This document shows, piece after piece, positions 23,866 to 32,870 of a stretch of 64,000 bases of DNA. Each line of letters opens with the position of its first letter. Positions within the stretch are counted from its first letter, which is position 1. The DNA is taken from positions 1,426,001 through 1,490,000 of the forward strand of contig CBDDIB010000002.1 in the NCBI GenBank assembly GCA_965228695.1, written 5' to 3'. The notes beneath the pieces were generated by a model. That model was given only the letters and a program-made list of their open reading frames with translations. It did not search any database and had not been told where the DNA came from. Made by a program: the position numbers and the translations under genes. This DNA comes from JAJFJD01 sp965228695. GTDB taxonomy: Bacteria > Pseudomonadota > Alphaproteobacteria > UBA8366.

Positions 23866-25077
23866 CTATCGCCGCCCGCCCGCCAGCTTAACCGCGTCCG
23901 GGTGGCGGCGCAGCCGCGCCATGGCGATGACCCCGACGACCGGTCCGGCCGCGAGCATGGCGAAGGCAAGGGACCAACCGGCGCCCGCGACCAGCGGCGG
24001 AATCAGGTGGATTGTCAGCAGGGTCAGCAGGAACCCGAGGCTGGTCTGCATGGTGAGCATGGTTCCGACCAGGGATTTGTCGGACAGCTCGGTGACGCTG
24101 GCGGAGAATTGCGCCGAGTCCGCGACGATCGAGAATCCCCAGATCAAACACATGATGATGATCATGAGTGGCGGGCCGCCGAACAGGAAGCCGGTCACCA
24201 GCGCGCAGCCGCCGCTGACCGTCATCGCGGCGATGGTCAGCGTGGTCCGGCCCCAGCGGTCGGCGAAGACGCCGCCCAGGACGCATCCGCCGGCCCCGGC
24301 GGCGATCGTCGCAAAGGTCGCGCCGGCGGCCCAGACGGAAGCTTGGCCGGTATCGTTGAAGGTGAGCCGAAAGCTGGCGTCGAGGAACACGCCGATCCAC
24401 GCCCACATCGCATAGAGTTCCCACATATGGCCGAGATATCCGAGATTGGCGAATCTCAGCGAGGGAGTGGTCCAGCCCTTCAAAGCGTGGCGCGGATCGA
24501 AGGGCGGCGACGGCGCGGTATTGGGGCCGACCGGCGCAAGCAGGATCAAGAATCCGGCGGCTGTCGCCGACACCGACGCCGCGAGGATCGTCAATCGCCA
24601 GTCGACGCCGCCAAGCGCATTGAACAGATGCGGCGAGGCCGACCCCAGGGTCAACGCGCCGACCAGCAGCCCGACCATCAGGCCCATGTCGGCTTTTGCC
24701 CAGGTGGTCACCAGTTTCATGCCGACCGGATAGATTCCGGCCATGCACATGCCGGTGACGAAGCGCAGCACCACGACGGCGGGCGAGGCCGGGTCGACCA
24801 ATAGGATCGCCGCGTTTGCAACGGCCCCGACCAGCGCGGAAGCCATGATGAACCGCCTGGGATCGAGCCGGTCGGCCAGGCCGAAGAAGGCGCTGGCGAG
24901 GGTACCGGCGACGAAGCCGAGCTGAACGGCGCTCGTGAACAGCGAGGCTGATTGCGCGTCGATCAATCCTTGTGCGCGCAGCGAGGGCACCACGGCCGAG
25001 GCGGAAAACCACAACGCCATCGCCGCGACCTGGCTGACGGTGATGATCGTGATGGCGGCGGCGCGGCGGGACGGCAT
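23866..25077 (-). CDS. MFS transporter
   Basis: From the ATG at 25077 the protein has 403 residues with about 12 hydrophobic helices, beginning MPSRRAAAITIITVSQVAAM. The loop between helices 2 and 3 reads FFGLADRLDPRRFI, a version of the MFS GxxxDRxGRR motif, and a second half-site VFADRWGRTTL follows helix 8, so both six-helix halves are present. Substrate unknown; it is probably an inner-membrane proton-coupled exporter or importer. ATG codons at 25116 and 25131 are alternative starts; none has a strong ribosome site. Transcribed divergently from the GGCT-like gene. Confidence 0.85.
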   Translation of the reverse strand: MPSRRAAAITIITVSQVAAMALWFSASAVVPSLRAQGLIDAQSASLFTSAVQLGFVAGTLASAFFGLADRLDPRRFIMASALVGAVANAAILLVDPASPAVVVLRFVTGMCMAGIYPVGMKLVTTWAKADMGLMVGLLVGALTLGSASPHLFNALGGVDWRLTILAASVSATAAGFLILLAPVGPNTAPSPPFDPRHALKGWTTPSLRFANLGYLGHMWELYAMWAWIGVFLDASFRLTFNDTGQASVWAAGATFATIAAGAGGCVLGGVFADRWGRTTLTIAAMTVSGGCALVTGFLFGGPPLMIIIMCLIWGFSIVADSAQFSASVTELSDKSLVGTMLTMQTSLGFLLTLLTIHLIPPLVAGAGWSLAFAMLAAGPVVGVIAMARLRRHPDAVKLAGGRR

Positions 25078-25207
25078 GTGCGGGCGGAATCTGTTCGGGA
25101 TGGCGCAGCGTAGCATGCCCCGGAGCGCCATTGTGCGTGACTTGACCGCGTCGGATCGTCCTGCTCGACTAGGGGTTTCGCGAGTCTCGTCCCTGCCGGG
25201 AGTATTC

Positions 25208-25930
25208 ATGTCGGACCCCAACGATATTCTCGCCCGCGCGCGCGATTACCCCTATGCGCTGACGGGCCGTTCTTATACCTGGTCGGGGACGCAGGCCGAC
25301 CCGATGCATGTCGAGGCGTTCGACCCGGCGATGACGAAGGGCCGGACGCCGGTGTTGGCCGTCGGCTCGAACCAGTCGCCGCTGCAATTGGCGCGTAAAT
25401 ACGGTGTCGGCAGCGATCACACGATCCCTGTACAGCGTGCTACGCTCGCGAATTTCGACGTGGTGTTCGCCGCGCATATCTCGACCTATGGGGCAGTCCC
25501 GGCCATGTTGCAGCATTCCCCCGGCGTCGATGTGACGCTCTATGTCACCTGGCTCGACGATGCCCAACTCGACATCATGCACGCGACCGAGGGCAACTAT
25601 CATTTTGCCGAAATCGCCGATGTCGATCTTCGGCTCGATGGCGGCGTGGCGCGGGAGACGGTTTTTCTCTATGTGGCGCGACTGGGTCATCTCGTTCACG
25701 AGGACGGGCCGATCAGCCTCGGCGCGGTGCCGGCGGCGGGGCGCAGGAACGCGGTGCGGTCGACAGCCGAAATGTTACGGCACGTGCACGACCGGCTCGC
25801 GGATGGAGGCGATCATGACGAATTCGTATTGCGTCTGGTCAGCGACCCCGGCTATCGCCAAGCCTGCATCTCCCGTTTATCCGTGGATTCCGTGGCTTTC
25901 GACTATAGCTATCGGATCGTCGAGATATGA
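25208..25930 (+). CDS. hypothetical protein, GGCT-like fold suspected
   Basis: A GGGAG 6-7 nt before the ATG at 25208 fixes the start; the protein has 240 residues. No family was recognised outright. The first strand reads LAVGSNQSP, like the YGSN substrate loop of gamma-glutamylcyclotransferases, and a later segment LDIMHATEGNYHF resembles their LD..E..Y block holding the catalytic Glu. The gene overlaps ppk2 by ATGA, so the two are translationally coupled and probably act together or under the same conditions. A small-molecule cyclotransferase or a phosphate-related role is inference only. Confidence 0.45.
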   Translation: MSDPNDILARARDYPYALTGRSYTWSGTQADPMHVEAFDPAMTKGRTPVLAVGSNQSPLQLARKYGVGSDHTIPVQRATLANFDVVFAAHISTYGAVPAMLQHSPGVDVTLYVTWLDDAQLDIMHATEGNYHFAEIADVDLRLDGGVARETVFLYVARLGHLVHEDGPISLGAVPAAGRRNAVRSTAEMLRHVHDRLADGGDHDEFVLRLVSDPGYRQACISRLSVDSVAFDYSYRIVEI

Positions 25931-26739
25931 ACACTTCGATTAAGCTGCGGCGCGACAAGATTTCCGTCGCCGCGCTCGACACGGGCGGCCGGATCGGCGC
26001 GGCGGACTACGAAAAGAGGCTGGCGGCCCTGCAAGAGCGCATGCAGAAGATTCTGCAAGCCTATCTGCACACAGGCGACCGCGCGGTCGTGGTGTTCGAA
26101 GGGGTCGATGCCGCCGGCAAGGGCGGAACGATCCGGCGGTTGACCAGCGTCCTGGATCCCCGCGCCTATAAGGTTTGGCCAATCGGCGCGCCCAATGAGG
26201 TGGAGCGCAAGCAACATTACCTGACCCGGTTTTGGGGGCGTCTGCCCGAACACGGCAGGCTCGCGGTGTTCGACCGATCCTGGTACGGCCGGGTGCTGGT
26301 CGAGCGCGTCGAGCGGTTCGCCACGAAAGCGGAGTGGCGCCGCGCCTATGCCGAGATCAACGAGTTCGAACATATGTTGATCAATGACGGCGTGCGGCTG
26401 GTGAAAATCTTCCTGCACGTGTCGCCGGACGAACAGCTGGAGCGATTCAAACAGCGCGTCAACGACCCGTTGAAACGGTGGAAGCTCACCTTCGAGGACG
26501 TGCGAAACCGAGAGAAATGGGACCTCTACGAAATCGCGATCGACGAGATGATCGCCAAGACCTCGACGGAAGCCGCCCCGTGGAATGTTATCGCCACCAA
26601 CCATAAGAAGCGGGCGCGGATCGACGCGCTGACCCTCATCACCGACCACATGGCCGCCGGTGTCGATCTCGTGCCGCGGCCGCTGGACCCGGAGCTGCAG
26701 GCGGCGGCGGAAGAGGCTCTCGGTCTGAGCTTCGACTAG
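25927..26739 (+). CDS. ppk2: polyphosphate kinase 2 (PPK2 family)
   Basis: Of 270 residues, GVDAAGKGG (59-67) is the Walker A loop and FDRSWYGR (115-122) the Walker B/lid region, both diagnostic of PPK2. PIGAPNEVERKQHYLTRFW and the C-terminal NVIATNHKKRARID also match. PPK2 enzymes phosphorylate nucleoside mono- or diphosphates with polyphosphate, or the reverse; single-domain proteins of this length belong to class I or III and the substrate class is not certain. The start overlaps the preceding stop (ATGA). Its stop shares bases with the stop of the convergent methyltransferase gene (CTAG). Confidence 0.93.
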   Translation: MNTSIKLRRDKISVAALDTGGRIGAADYEKRLAALQERMQKILQAYLHTGDRAVVVFEGVDAAGKGGTIRRLTSVLDPRAYKVWPIGAPNEVERKQHYLTRFWGRLPEHGRLAVFDRSWYGRVLVERVERFATKAEWRRAYAEINEFEHMLINDGVRLVKIFLHVSPDEQLERFKQRVNDPLKRWKLTFEDVRNREKWDLYEIAIDEMIAKTSTEAAPWNVIATNHKKRARIDALTLITDHMAAGVDLVPRPLDPELQAAAEEALGLSFD

Positions 26740-27386
26740 TCCGCAGCGAATTTCCATACCACCGCATTGCGCACGTCGGTGTCTTCCAGTTCCCGCGTCG
26801 TCTTGACCGCGTAGCGCACGACCCATTCCAAGCCGTCCTTCGGCAGATACGTGCGGCCCGGATCGCCAAGCAGGACGGTGCGGCCCTTGCGCGACATTCC
26901 CCGCAGCCATTGCGTCACCCGGCCGGACAGCGGCTGCTCGTAACAGATATCGCCCGCGAGGACGACATCCCAGGGTCCATCCTGTCCGATCAGGTTGGCT
27001 TGCGTGGCCAACACCGCCGTTTCGTTGAGGGTGGCATTGAGGCCGATCGCGGCGGCGGCGAAGGGATCGATATCGCAGGCGGTGACGGAAGCGGCGCCGG
27101 ATTTCGCCGCGGCGATCGCCACCAAACCGCAACCGCTGGCGAAATCGAGTACCCGCTTGCCCGCCACGACATCGGGATTGTCGAGAATGTAGCGCGCCAC
27201 CGCCTGTCCGCCGGCCCAGGCGAAGGCCCAATAGGGCGGCGGGATGCCGAAATGCGCCAGGTCTTCCTCCGTCGCCTGCCAGATCGGCACGATCTCGGTC
27301 GCCAAATACAGGCGGATTTCCGGGATCAGCGGCGGGGTTTCGACGGCAGTGTTCGCCTCGATGAAGGTTCTCGGGTCCCTAGCCAA
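26736..27386 (-). CDS. class I methyltransferase (ETFB/Nnt1-type protein lysine methyltransferase-like)
   Basis: Starting at a TTG at 27386 gives 216 residues beginning MARDPRTFIEANTAVETPPL, which matches the usual N terminus of this family; no ATG fits. The motif WAFAWAGGQAVARYIL and the SAM motif I VLDFASGCGLVAIAA, then ACDIDPFAAAAI, define a seven-strand methyltransferase of the ETFB-lysine/Nnt1 group. The start overlaps the ubiA stop by 8 bp, so translation is coupled. The target is unknown; a protein lysine such as that of the electron-transfer flavoprotein beta subunit is plausible. The stop overlaps that of ppk2 on the other strand. Confidence 0.75.
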   Translation of the reverse strand: MARDPRTFIEANTAVETPPLIPEIRLYLATEIVPIWQATEEDLAHFGIPPPYWAFAWAGGQAVARYILDNPDVVAGKRVLDFASGCGLVAIAAAKSGAASVTACDIDPFAAAAIGLNATLNETAVLATQANLIGQDGPWDVVLAGDICYEQPLSGRVTQWLRGMSRKGRTVLLGDPGRTYLPKDGLEWVVRYAVKTTRELEDTDVRNAVVWKFAAD

Positions 27387-28323
27387 GCGGAATGCCGCCG
27401 GCCAGCATGGCGGCCAGAACCAGCAGGCCGGCATAGCGGTTGGATTTAAACTTGGCGAGACAGTCCGCCGGGTCGTCCAAGTCGACCGTCGCCGCCTGCC
27501 GTGCCAGCTGTAACGCGGCATAGGCCAGGAAGGGATAGGCCGTCCAGCGCAGGTCCGCCGTCCAGAAGGCCGCGACCAGGAGGATGACGGTGAGGGTGTA
27601 GAAGAACCAAAGCCACGGCCGCGTCTTCGTTCCGAATTTGAGCGCGGTGGATTTCACGCCGATCAATGCGTCGTCTTCCTTGTCCTGATGGGCGTAGATC
27701 GTATCGTATCCCAACGTCCAGGCGATCCCCGCGGCATAGAGCAGCAATGCCGGCAAGGCCAAGGATTCGGTTACCGCCGCCCACCCGACCAGCGCACCCC
27801 AATTGAAGGTTACCCCCAGAAACGCCTGCGGCCAGTATGTGATGCGCTTCATCAGCGGATAAAGCGCGACCAGCAGCAGCGAGGAAACAGCGACGGCGAT
27901 GGTAAAAGGATTGAAGAAGATGAGCACCGCCAAGCCGACGAGCATTTGTGCGGCCAGGAACACGACCGCCTGCGTCACGCTGATCGCACCGCTCGGGATC
28001 GGCCGGGTCGCGGTGCGTGCGACGCGGGCATCGAAATCCCGGTCGAGAATGTCGTTCCAGGTGCAGCCGGCGCCGCGCATGACGAGGGACCCGATGGCGA
28101 AGAGCAGCGCATATTGCAGCGAACGCACCGGGTCCGGGCCAAGCACCGCCGCCGTGGCAAGGGCGGTGCCCCACCAGCAGGGGATCAGCAGGAGCCATGT
28201 GCCGATCGGCCGGTCCAGGCGGGCCAGCCGTAAATAGGGCCGGACCGGGGCGGGCACGATGCGGTCGATCCAATCGTTTGAGGCGATGTCGCTCGCGCTA
28301 TGGCTGGGGCTACCGTCCGTCAT
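27379..28323 (-). CDS. ubiA: 4-hydroxybenzoate polyprenyltransferase
   Basis: An integral membrane protein of 314 residues. The first Asp-rich motif NDILDRDFD (90-98) and the second YDTIYAHQDKEDD (about 210) coordinate Mg-diphosphate, as in all UbiA enzymes. The N-terminal LARLDRPIGTWLLLIPCWWG is characteristic of 4-hydroxybenzoate octa/decaprenyltransferase specifically. It attaches the polyprenyl tail to 4-hydroxybenzoate in ubiquinone synthesis, which serves both terminal oxidases in this window. The start is 53 bp from the divergent rsmE. Confidence 0.93.
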   Translation of the reverse strand: MTDGSPSHSASDIASNDWIDRIVPAPVRPYLRLARLDRPIGTWLLLIPCWWGTALATAAVLGPDPVRSLQYALLFAIGSLVMRGAGCTWNDILDRDFDARVARTATRPIPSGAISVTQAVVFLAAQMLVGLAVLIFFNPFTIAVAVSSLLLVALYPLMKRITYWPQAFLGVTFNWGALVGWAAVTESLALPALLLYAAGIAWTLGYDTIYAHQDKEDDALIGVKSTALKFGTKTRPWLWFFYTLTVILLVAAFWTADLRWTAYPFLAYAALQLARQAATVDLDDPADCLAKFKSNRYAGLLVLAAMLAGGIPLG

Positions 28324-28376
28324 GGGCTAATCTTGCCGGTGAGTGGTGGACGGCTCAAGCGATGGAGACAGGAAAA

Positions 28377-29135
28377 ATGCGGCATAGGGCGAAAGCCCGG
28401 CTTTATGTGGAAGAGGACCTCGGCGACGCCGTGACCGTGGGGTTGGCCGCGGCGCAGGCGCATTATCTGCAGCATGTCCTGCGGCTCGGGTCCGGTGACG
28501 TGGTCGCGCTGTTCAATGGCCGTGACGGGGAATGGCATGCCAGGATCGACGGTTTCGGCCGGGGTTGGTGTTCGCTGGTCGTCGAAACGCAGACGCGCCA
28601 GCAGGGTACGGAACCGGATATATGGTTGATGTTCGCGCCGATCAAACGCGCGCGGCTCGATTTCCTCGTTCAGAAGGCGGTCGAGTTAGGGGCATCGCGG
28701 TTGCAGCCGGTCATGACCCGGCACACCGATGTGAAACGGGTCAATGTCGAACGCCTGCGAGCCAATGTCGCCGAAGCGGCGGAGCAATGCGAACGGACGA
28801 CGTTGCCGGCGGTGGGCGAGGCGCTACCGCTATCGGCGGTATTGGCGGACTGGCCCGTCGAGCGCCGCATGCTTTTATGTGCCGAAACGGGTCCCGCGCG
28901 GCCGATCCACGACGTGCTGACGGCGGCGGCAACGGCCGGATCGTTGGCCGGTTGGGCGATCCTGACCGGCCCGGAGGGCGGCTTCGAGCCATCCGAACTT
29001 GACGCACTCGGAAAACTGCCCTTTGTTACGGCGGTAAGTCTAGGGCCTCGCATCCTTCGTGCTGAAACCGCCGCCTTATCCGCCCTCGTTTGCTGGCAGT
29101 CGGTTCTCGGGGACTGGCACGCCGATCGGGTCTAA
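28377..29135 (+). CDS. rsmE: 16S rRNA (uracil-1498-N3)-methyltransferase
   Basis: The ATG at 28377 (AGGA 5 nt before) gives 252 residues. The N-terminal PUA-like part reads HYLQHVLRLGSGDVVALFNG. The SPOUT knot is visible as LTGPEGGFEPSELDAL and SLGPRILRAETAALSAL, the two SAM-binding loops. RsmE methylates U1498 of 16S rRNA in assembled 30S subunits. The 3' end overlaps upstream extensions of the gshA frame but not the preferred gshA start (22 bp apart). The ubiA<>rsmE>gshA arrangement recurs in alphaproteobacteria. Confidence 0.93.
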   Translation: MRHRAKARLYVEEDLGDAVTVGLAAAQAHYLQHVLRLGSGDVVALFNGRDGEWHARIDGFGRGWCSLVVETQTRQQGTEPDIWLMFAPIKRARLDFLVQKAVELGASRLQPVMTRHTDVKRVNVERLRANVAEAAEQCERTTLPAVGEALPLSAVLADWPVERRMLLCAETGPARPIHDVLTAAATAGSLAGWAILTGPEGGFEPSELDALGKLPFVTAVSLGPRILRAETAALSALVCWQSVLGDWHADRV

Positions 29136-29157
29136 ACCACGGAAAGCACCTTCTAAT

Positions 29158-30525
29158 ATGGCTGCACCTGCGTCTGCTGGCGGCGAAGTCATCACCGATA
29201 AGAAGCAGTTGGTCGAAAACCTGGAACACGGCATAAAGCCGCGATCCGAGTGGCGAATCGGCACCGAGCACGAGAAGTTTGCCTACGATCTGACCGACAA
29301 CAGCCCGCTGCCGTATGAGGGCCGGCCCGGCATCAAGATGCTGCTGGAAGGGCTGCAGCGGTTCGGGTGGCGGCCGGTCAAAGAAAAAGGCAATGTGATT
29401 GCGTTGACCCATCCGGCGAACGGAGGGGTGACGCTGGAGCCGGGCGGCCAGTTCGAACTTTCCGGCGGGCTGCTGACCAATATCCACGAAACCTGCAACG
29501 AGGTGCATACCCATCTCGCCCAGGTGCGCGAGGTCTGCACCGAGATCGGCGCCGGGGTCATGGGGCTCGGGTTCAACCCGAAATGGCGGCGCGAAGATAT
29601 CCACTGGATGCCGAAGGGCCGCTACAAGATCATGCGCGAATATATGCCGAAGAAGGGCTCGCTCGGCCTCGACATGATGCTCCGGACCTGCACGGTTCAG
29701 GTCAACCTGGATTTTTCGTCCGAAGCGGACATGGTGAAGAAGATGCGCGTCGCCATTGCGCTCCAGCCGGCGGCAACCGCGTTGTTCGCCAACTCCCCCT
29801 TTACCGAAGGCAAGCCGAACGGTTTCGCGAGCTACCGCAGCCATACCTGGACCGACACCGACCCCGACCGCTGCGGTATGTTGCCCTTTGTGTTCGACGA
29901 GGGATTCGGGTTCGAGCGGTGGGTCGACTACGTGCTCGACGTGCCGATGTATTTCGTCTACCGCGACGGCGTCTACCACGATGTATCGGGCAAGTCCTTT
30001 CGCGATTTCATGGCCGGCACGCTCGAAGGGTTCGAAGGTCAGGTGCCGCATATGGGCGACTGGAACGACCAGGTCACCTTGCCCTTCCCCGAGGTCCGGC
30101 TGAAGCAGTTCATCGAAATGCGGGGCGCCGATGGCGGTCCTTGGGCGCGGCTTTGCGGCTTGCCGGCACTATGGGTCGGCCTTCTGTACGACGATGCGGC
30201 GCTCGATGCGGCCTGGGACATGTGCAAGGACTGGACGATCGAGGAAATGTCGGCGATGCGCGACGCCGTGCCGAAGCACGCGCTCAAGTCCCCGTTCCGG
30301 GACGGCACCGTGCAGGATATCGCACGGCGGATGGTGGATCTGGCGGCAGCCGGTCTGCGCCGCCGCGCCATTCCCGACATCGACTATGTCGACGAGGTAC
30401 CCTATCTCGACGAGCTGAAGGAAATCGCCGAGTCCGGGGTTTCACCGGCCGAGCGGCTGCTCGCCCTGTACCACGGCGAATGGCAAGGCGATATCGACCG
30501 CGTCTACGCTGACATGTCCTACTGA
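29158..30525 (+). CDS. gshA: glutamate-cysteine ligase (plant/alphaproteobacterial type)
   Basis: Of 455 residues from ATG 29158. The family-defining segments are IGTEHEKFAYDL near residue 33, the substrate loop TLEPGGQFELSGG (about 95), LGLDMMLRTCTVQVNLDFSSE and ANSPFTEGKPNGFASYRSH. This ATP-dependent enzyme makes gamma-glutamylcysteine, the first step of glutathione synthesis; the eukaryote-like GCS2 form is standard in alphaproteobacteria. It follows rsmE closely and is probably in the same transcript. A start 33 codons earlier would intrude into rsmE and lacks a ribosome site. Confidence 0.93.
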   Translation: MAAPASAGGEVITDKKQLVENLEHGIKPRSEWRIGTEHEKFAYDLTDNSPLPYEGRPGIKMLLEGLQRFGWRPVKEKGNVIALTHPANGGVTLEPGGQFELSGGLLTNIHETCNEVHTHLAQVREVCTEIGAGVMGLGFNPKWRREDIHWMPKGRYKIMREYMPKKGSLGLDMMLRTCTVQVNLDFSSEADMVKKMRVAIALQPAATALFANSPFTEGKPNGFASYRSHTWTDTDPDRCGMLPFVFDEGFGFERWVDYVLDVPMYFVYRDGVYHDVSGKSFRDFMAGTLEGFEGQVPHMGDWNDQVTLPFPEVRLKQFIEMRGADGGPWARLCGLPALWVGLLYDDAALDAAWDMCKDWTIEEMSAMRDAVPKHALKSPFRDGTVQDIARRMVDLAAAGLRRRAIPDIDYVDEVPYLDELKEIAESGVSPAERLLALYHGEWQGDIDRVYADMSY

Positions 30526-30547
30526 TCCTGGTGACCGTCGCCGGCGT

Positions 30548-31000
30548 TCACAGAGGTTTGCGCATGAAGATGCGCTGGTATCCGGCTTGTTCGCCTCGAT
30601 GGGTCTCTTCCCACCCTAGTTTTTCGTAGAAGGCGACATTGTCCGCCATCACGGCATGGGTGTAGAGGCGCATTTCGTCATATCCGCGCCGCCGGGCTTC
30701 GCATTCGGCAAAATCCACGAGTTGCTTGCCCACACCCTGTCCCTGCGTGCCCGGTGCCGTCGCCACGTTGTCGAGCAACAGATACCCGTCCGCGTCAATC
30801 AGGATGAGGATTCCCAAAATGTCTGCCCGGGCGTCCAGCACGAAGGCCTCGCCTGCGGCGATTCGGGCGTCATAGTCATCCAACATGGGACCGGGCGGTT
30901 TGTCCATCTGCGGCAGGTAGACGGCATAGGCCGCATCGACGACGGCGCGGATCGCATCCGCATCGGGTGGGATAGCGGGACGGATTCGTCCGTCGGTCAC
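30548..31000 (-). CDS. GNAT-family N-acetyltransferase
   Basis: A compact 150-residue single-domain acetyltransferase. Motif A is VATAPGTQGQGVGKQLVDFA (QGxGxG/K form), followed by EARRRGYDEMRLYTHAVMADNVAFYEKLGW, the alpha4/beta7 segment of small-molecule GNATs. The opening IRPAIPPDADAIRAVVDAAY is typical. Substrate unknown. It converges with gshA and lies 50 bp downstream of tldD on the same strand. Confidence 0.88.
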   Translation of the reverse strand: MTDGRIRPAIPPDADAIRAVVDAAYAVYLPQMDKPPGPMLDDYDARIAAGEAFVLDARADILGILILIDADGYLLLDNVATAPGTQGQGVGKQLVDFAECEARRRGYDEMRLYTHAVMADNVAFYEKLGWEETHRGEQAGYQRIFMRKPL

Positions 31001-31053
31001 CGGCCAGCCTTTCTTCGAATGCCGGCGGCGGGAACGCCTCCCCGCCGGATGAG

Positions 31054-32487
31054 CTACGCGGCGGTCCCGCCGACCGTCAGGCCGTCGATCCGCATGGTCG
31101 GCTGTCCGACTCCGACGGGGACCGATTGGCCGTCCTTGCCGCAGGTGCCGACGCCGTCGTCCAGTTTCGTGTCATTGCCGATCATCGAGACCTTCGTCAG
31201 CACGTCGGGACCGTTGCCGATCAGCGTGGCGCCTTTCACCGGTGCGCCCAGCTTGCCGCCCTCGATCTGATAGGCCTCGGTGCAGGTGAAGACGAACTTG
31301 CCGCTGGTAATGTCCACCTGGCCGCCGCCGAAGTTCACCGCATACAGGCCGTTGTCGACCGAGGCCAGAATTTCGTCCGGGTCCTTGTCGCCATCCAGCA
31401 TGTAGGTGTTGGTCATGCGCGGCATCGGCGCGTGGGCGTAGGACTGACGCCGGCCGTTGCCGGTCGGCTCCATGCCCATGAGCCGGGCGTTGAGCCGGTC
31501 CTGGATGTAGCCGACGAGGATGCCGTCCTCGATCAGCGTGGTCGAACTGGCGGTCGTTCCCTCGTCGTCGACGGTCAGCGAGCCGCGCCGATCGGGGATC
31601 GTGCCGTCGTCGACCACGGTGACGCCGGGCGATGCGACCCGCTCGCCCATCAGGCCGGCGAAGGCCGACGTTTTCTTGCGGTTGAAATCGCCTTCCAGGC
31701 CGTGGCCGACGGCTTCGTGCAGCAACACGCCGGGCCAGCCGGGGCCGAGCACGACCTGCATTTCACCCGCTGGCGCGGGGACCGATTCGAGATTGACGAC
31801 GGCTTGGCGCAACGCTTCATCGACCTGCCCTTGCCAGGCCGCCGGGTCGAGATAGGCGGCGAAACTGGTGCGGCCGCCGGCGCCGTGGCTGCCGCTTTCC
31901 ATGCGGTCGCCTTCGCCGGCGACGATCATGACGTTGAGGCGCACGAGCGGGCGGATATCGGCGACGCGGTAGCCGTCGGGCCGGATGATCTGGACCGCCT
32001 GCCATTCGCCGGCGAGCGAGGCCATCACCTGTTTCACGCGGCTGTCCTTGGCGCGTGCATAGGCGTCGATTTCCGCCAACAGGCTCACCTTCTTTTCGAA
32101 GGGAATTTCGCCCAGCGGATTGTCGTCCGTGTACAGGCTGCGGTTCGTCGGCGCCGGGGCGTCCGAGAAGCTGCCGCTATGGCCGCTCTTGACCGCCTGC
32201 ACCGTCGCCGCGGCGCGGCGCATGGCCGCCTCTGAGACTTCGGACGAATGGGCATAACCCGTGGCGTCGCCGGCGACGGACCGCAGGCCGAACCCGTGCG
32301 AGGTGTCGAAACTGGCGCTGCGCACCCGGCCATCATCGAAGGAGATGCTCTCGGACTGGCAATATTCGAGAAACAGCTCGCCGTCATCCACGCCTGTCAG
32401 GGCTTCGGCCGCGATATCGGTGACACGGTCCCGGTCCAGGCCGGTCTCGCCGAAAAACAGGTCGTCTGTCGTGGCCAAGTTCGTCAT
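31054..32487 (-). CDS. tldD: metallopeptidase TldD
   Basis: A 477-residue protein, the expected TldD length. The zinc-binding HEAVGHGLEGDF (HExxxH) is present near residue 256, along with GRTSFAAYLDP and a C-terminal strand TCTEAYQIEGGKLGAPVKGATLIGNG typical of the PmbA/TldD family. With TldE (PmbA) it degrades peptides such as microcin B17 precursors or CcdA; tldE is not in the window, which is common because the two are often unlinked. Divergent from the cytochrome oxidase cluster across about 380 bp. Confidence 0.95.
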   Translation of the reverse strand: MTNLATTDDLFFGETGLDRDRVTDIAAEALTGVDDGELFLEYCQSESISFDDGRVRSASFDTSHGFGLRSVAGDATGYAHSSEVSEAAMRRAAATVQAVKSGHSGSFSDAPAPTNRSLYTDDNPLGEIPFEKKVSLLAEIDAYARAKDSRVKQVMASLAGEWQAVQIIRPDGYRVADIRPLVRLNVMIVAGEGDRMESGSHGAGGRTSFAAYLDPAAWQGQVDEALRQAVVNLESVPAPAGEMQVVLGPGWPGVLLHEAVGHGLEGDFNRKKTSAFAGLMGERVASPGVTVVDDGTIPDRRGSLTVDDEGTTASSTTLIEDGILVGYIQDRLNARLMGMEPTGNGRRQSYAHAPMPRMTNTYMLDGDKDPDEILASVDNGLYAVNFGGGQVDITSGKFVFTCTEAYQIEGGKLGAPVKGATLIGNGPDVLTKVSMIGNDTKLDDGVGTCGKDGQSVPVGVGQPTMRIDGLTVGGTAA

Positions 32488-32870
32488 GGTTTCGGGTCTC
32501 CGTATAGCGGTTGAACGCGCAATCTAAACTTCTATCGACAAGCGTGCCGCGGCCGCGCCCCGGCAACTCGGTTCCCAGTCATATATGTATACCCGGCGAG
32601 CGCCGCTTCCACATCCACGAATTCACAATTCGACGTGCCGGCCGCGGCCGATCGAGTCGTCGATGCTGCAGGACCGGCCAACACGAAACCCTTGCAATTT
32701 GGCACATTTGACGACAGTTTCCGATTTTGCGACATAGTGTCGCTAGGTATCCAAGGTCGAGACTGCGTGTGGTATACATGCTGCCGTTTCAGCGGTGGTT
32801 TCTTGGAATTTTTCGACCTTAACGGATTATGCGCCGGCTAACGGCTGGCGATATTACGGGGGAAGTAAGC
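32488..32870. other. intergenic region between tldD and the cytochrome oxidase operon
   Basis: The 383-bp gap is AT-richer than its surroundings and should hold the divergent promoters of tldD and ctaC. The best sigma70-like match for ctaC is TTGACG at 32708-32713, with GACATA 17 bp or CATAGT 19 bp further; both -10 candidates are poor. No gene with a ribosome site and family resemblance was found, and no terminator or riboswitch is recognised. Confidence 0.4.
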
